Positions 4,140-5,040 of a DNA stretch of 5,040 bases are shown in pieces (within the stretch, counting starts at the first letter, position 1; every line of letters starts with the position of its first letter). The translations under genes and the position numbers were made by a program. Location of the stretch: positions 1 to 5,040 of the forward strand of contig JAAZJW010000108.1 in assembly GCA_012800145.1 (NCBI GenBank), read 5' to 3'. A model generated the notes under the pieces. The model saw only the letters and a program-made list of their open reading frames with translations, did not search any database and was not told the DNA's origin. The stretch comes from Clostridiales bacterium. Lineage in GTDB: Bacteria > Bacillota > Clostridia > Peptostreptococcales > Natronincolaceae.

Positions 4140-5040
4140 TATTTTGGAATCCGAAAAACCCATTATCGAACTCGAGAACAAGATTATGGAATTAAAAAAT
4201 CTTGCCGGGGAAAATGATGTGGATTTGACCGATGAAATAAATATATTATCAAAAAGGGTCGAAAAGATGAAGCAGGATGTCTATAGGAACCTTAAACCCT
4301 GGGAAAAGGTTAAATTTGCACGGCTACAGGAAAGGCCCACAACATCGGATTATATAAGGAAACTGATAAAGGATTTTATAGAGTTTCACGGGGATAGATT
4401 TTATGGGGACGATAATTCCGTAATAGGAGGTATCGGGATATTTGAAGACATACCTGTTACGGTTATAGGCCACCAAAAAGGAAAGGATACAAACGAAAAC
4501 ATTAAGAGAAATTTCGGGATGCCCCATCCCGAAGGATACAGAAAGGCGTTAAGATTGATGAAACAGGCGGAAAAGTTTAAAAGGCCTGTCATAACCTTTA
4601 TAGATACTCCCGGTGCCTATTGCGGATTAGGTGCGGAAGAACGGGGACAGGGAGAGGCCATAGCCCGAAATCTTGTGGAGATGAGTAGACTCAGAACACC
4701 GATTATATCTGTAGTTATAGGAGAAGGCGGAAGCGGCGGGGCTCTGGGACTCGGTGTCGGGGACAGAATATACATGTTGGAAAACTCCATATATTCGGTC
4801 ATATCACCCGAAGGACTCGCCAGCATACTTTGGAAGGATGTTGCCCTGGCGCCGAAGGCCGCAAATGTTATGAAACTGACGGCACAGGATTTATTGTCTT
4901 TGGGTATTATAGATAACATTATAAAGGAGCCCCTGGGCGGGGCACATAAGGATATAAATTTTACAGCAAATAATATAAAAAAATGTATATCAGGTGAATT
5001 AGGGGGTCTTATGAAATTGGATATTGTGCAATTACTCAAC
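4132..5040 (+). CDS. accA: Acetyl-CoA carboxylase carboxyltransferase subunit alpha (3' end cut by window)
   Basis: The frame is open from ATG 4132 to the last base, giving 303 residues with no stop; E. coli AccA has 319, so only a short tail is likely missing. This is the alpha half of the carboxyltransferase. The N-terminal part is a charged helical segment (about 8-50), then a WEKVKFARLQERPT motif (57-70) and FIEFHGDRFYGDD (82-94). The core has GMPHPEGYRKALRLMK (129-144), TFIDTPGAYCGLGAEERGQG (155-174), IGEGGSGGALGLGVGDR (196-212), YSVISPEGLASILWKD (221-236) and EPLGGAHKD (266-274). AYCG (162-165) stands where E. coli has AYPG, and L229 stands where E. coli has Cys in SPEGCASILWK. The start overlaps the accD stop by 8 bases, with a ribosome site at 4118-4127. 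It is the last acc gene; nothing can be said of what follows. Confidence 0.96.
   Translation, partial: MHNILESEKPIIELENKIMELKNLAGENDVDLTDEINILSKRVEKMKQDVYRNLKPWEKVKFARLQERPTTSDYIRKLIKDFIEFHGDRFYGDDNSVIGGIGIFEDIPVTVIGHQKGKDTNENIKRNFGMPHPEGYRKALRLMKQAEKFKRPVITFIDTPGAYCGLGAEERGQGEAIARNLVEMSRLRTPIISVVIGEGGSGGALGLGVGDRIYMLENSIYSVISPEGLASILWKDVALAPKAANVMKLTAQDLLSLGIIDNIIKEPLGGAHKDINFTANNIKKCISGELGGLMKLDIVQLLN

Noticed and set aside
4617..5039. Minus-strand open frame opposite accA
   Set aside because: The plus strand encodes clear AccA motifs throughout. The antisense frame is a by-product of its codon pattern.
1..5040. A new defence, mobile or RNA-based system
   Set aside because: I saw no transposase, integrase, nuclease, tRNA, CRISPR-type repeat array or riboswitch-like structure on either strand. 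The genes are a standard metabolic operon plus three small family proteins.

Overview
The window looks like chromosomal DNA of a Clostridia-type Firmicute. The signs are moderately AT-rich DNA with heavy use of ATA and AGA/AGG codons, strong AGGAGG ribosome sites, the clostridial order accB-accC-accD-accA, and two small genes of the DUF1659 and DUF2922 families, which are characteristic of Firmicutes. The genus cannot be fixed from this sequence.

Left part (1-1179, minus strand). The first ~200 bases carry no gene. They hold a fragment that resembles the dispersed 'TCAGGATGACA' intergenic repeats common in bacterial genomes, and a terminator for the genes that follow. Three small genes are read leftwards: a 74-residue DUF1659 protein, a 73-residue DUF2922 protein, and a ~112-residue membrane protein that resembles small phage holins. 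A perfect hairpin lies between the last two. None of the three has an assignable biochemical role.

Centre (1180-1408) is a divergent control region. Facing right is a good extended -10 promoter, followed directly by a 17-base imperfect inverted repeat that fits the FapR operator pattern as I remember it. FapR is the malonyl-CoA-sensing repressor of lipid synthesis. Facing left is a TATAAT element with a weak -35, near a 10-base palindrome.

Right part (1409-5040, plus strand) is a compact acetyl-CoA carboxylase operon: accB (biotin carrier), accC (biotin carboxylase), accD and accA (carboxyltransferase beta and alpha; accA runs off the right end). AccC uses ATP and bicarbonate to carboxylate biotin on AccB. 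The AccA/AccD heteromer then transfers the carboxyl group to acetyl-CoA, giving malonyl-CoA for fatty acid synthesis. If FapR does bind upstream, the operon would be controlled by its own product.

The most notable anomaly is AccD. Its N-terminal tail keeps the family's opening residues but has none of the four zinc-ribbon cysteines, while the catalytic core is intact. I found no evidence of a wholly new system, mobile element, CRISPR array or RNA gene.
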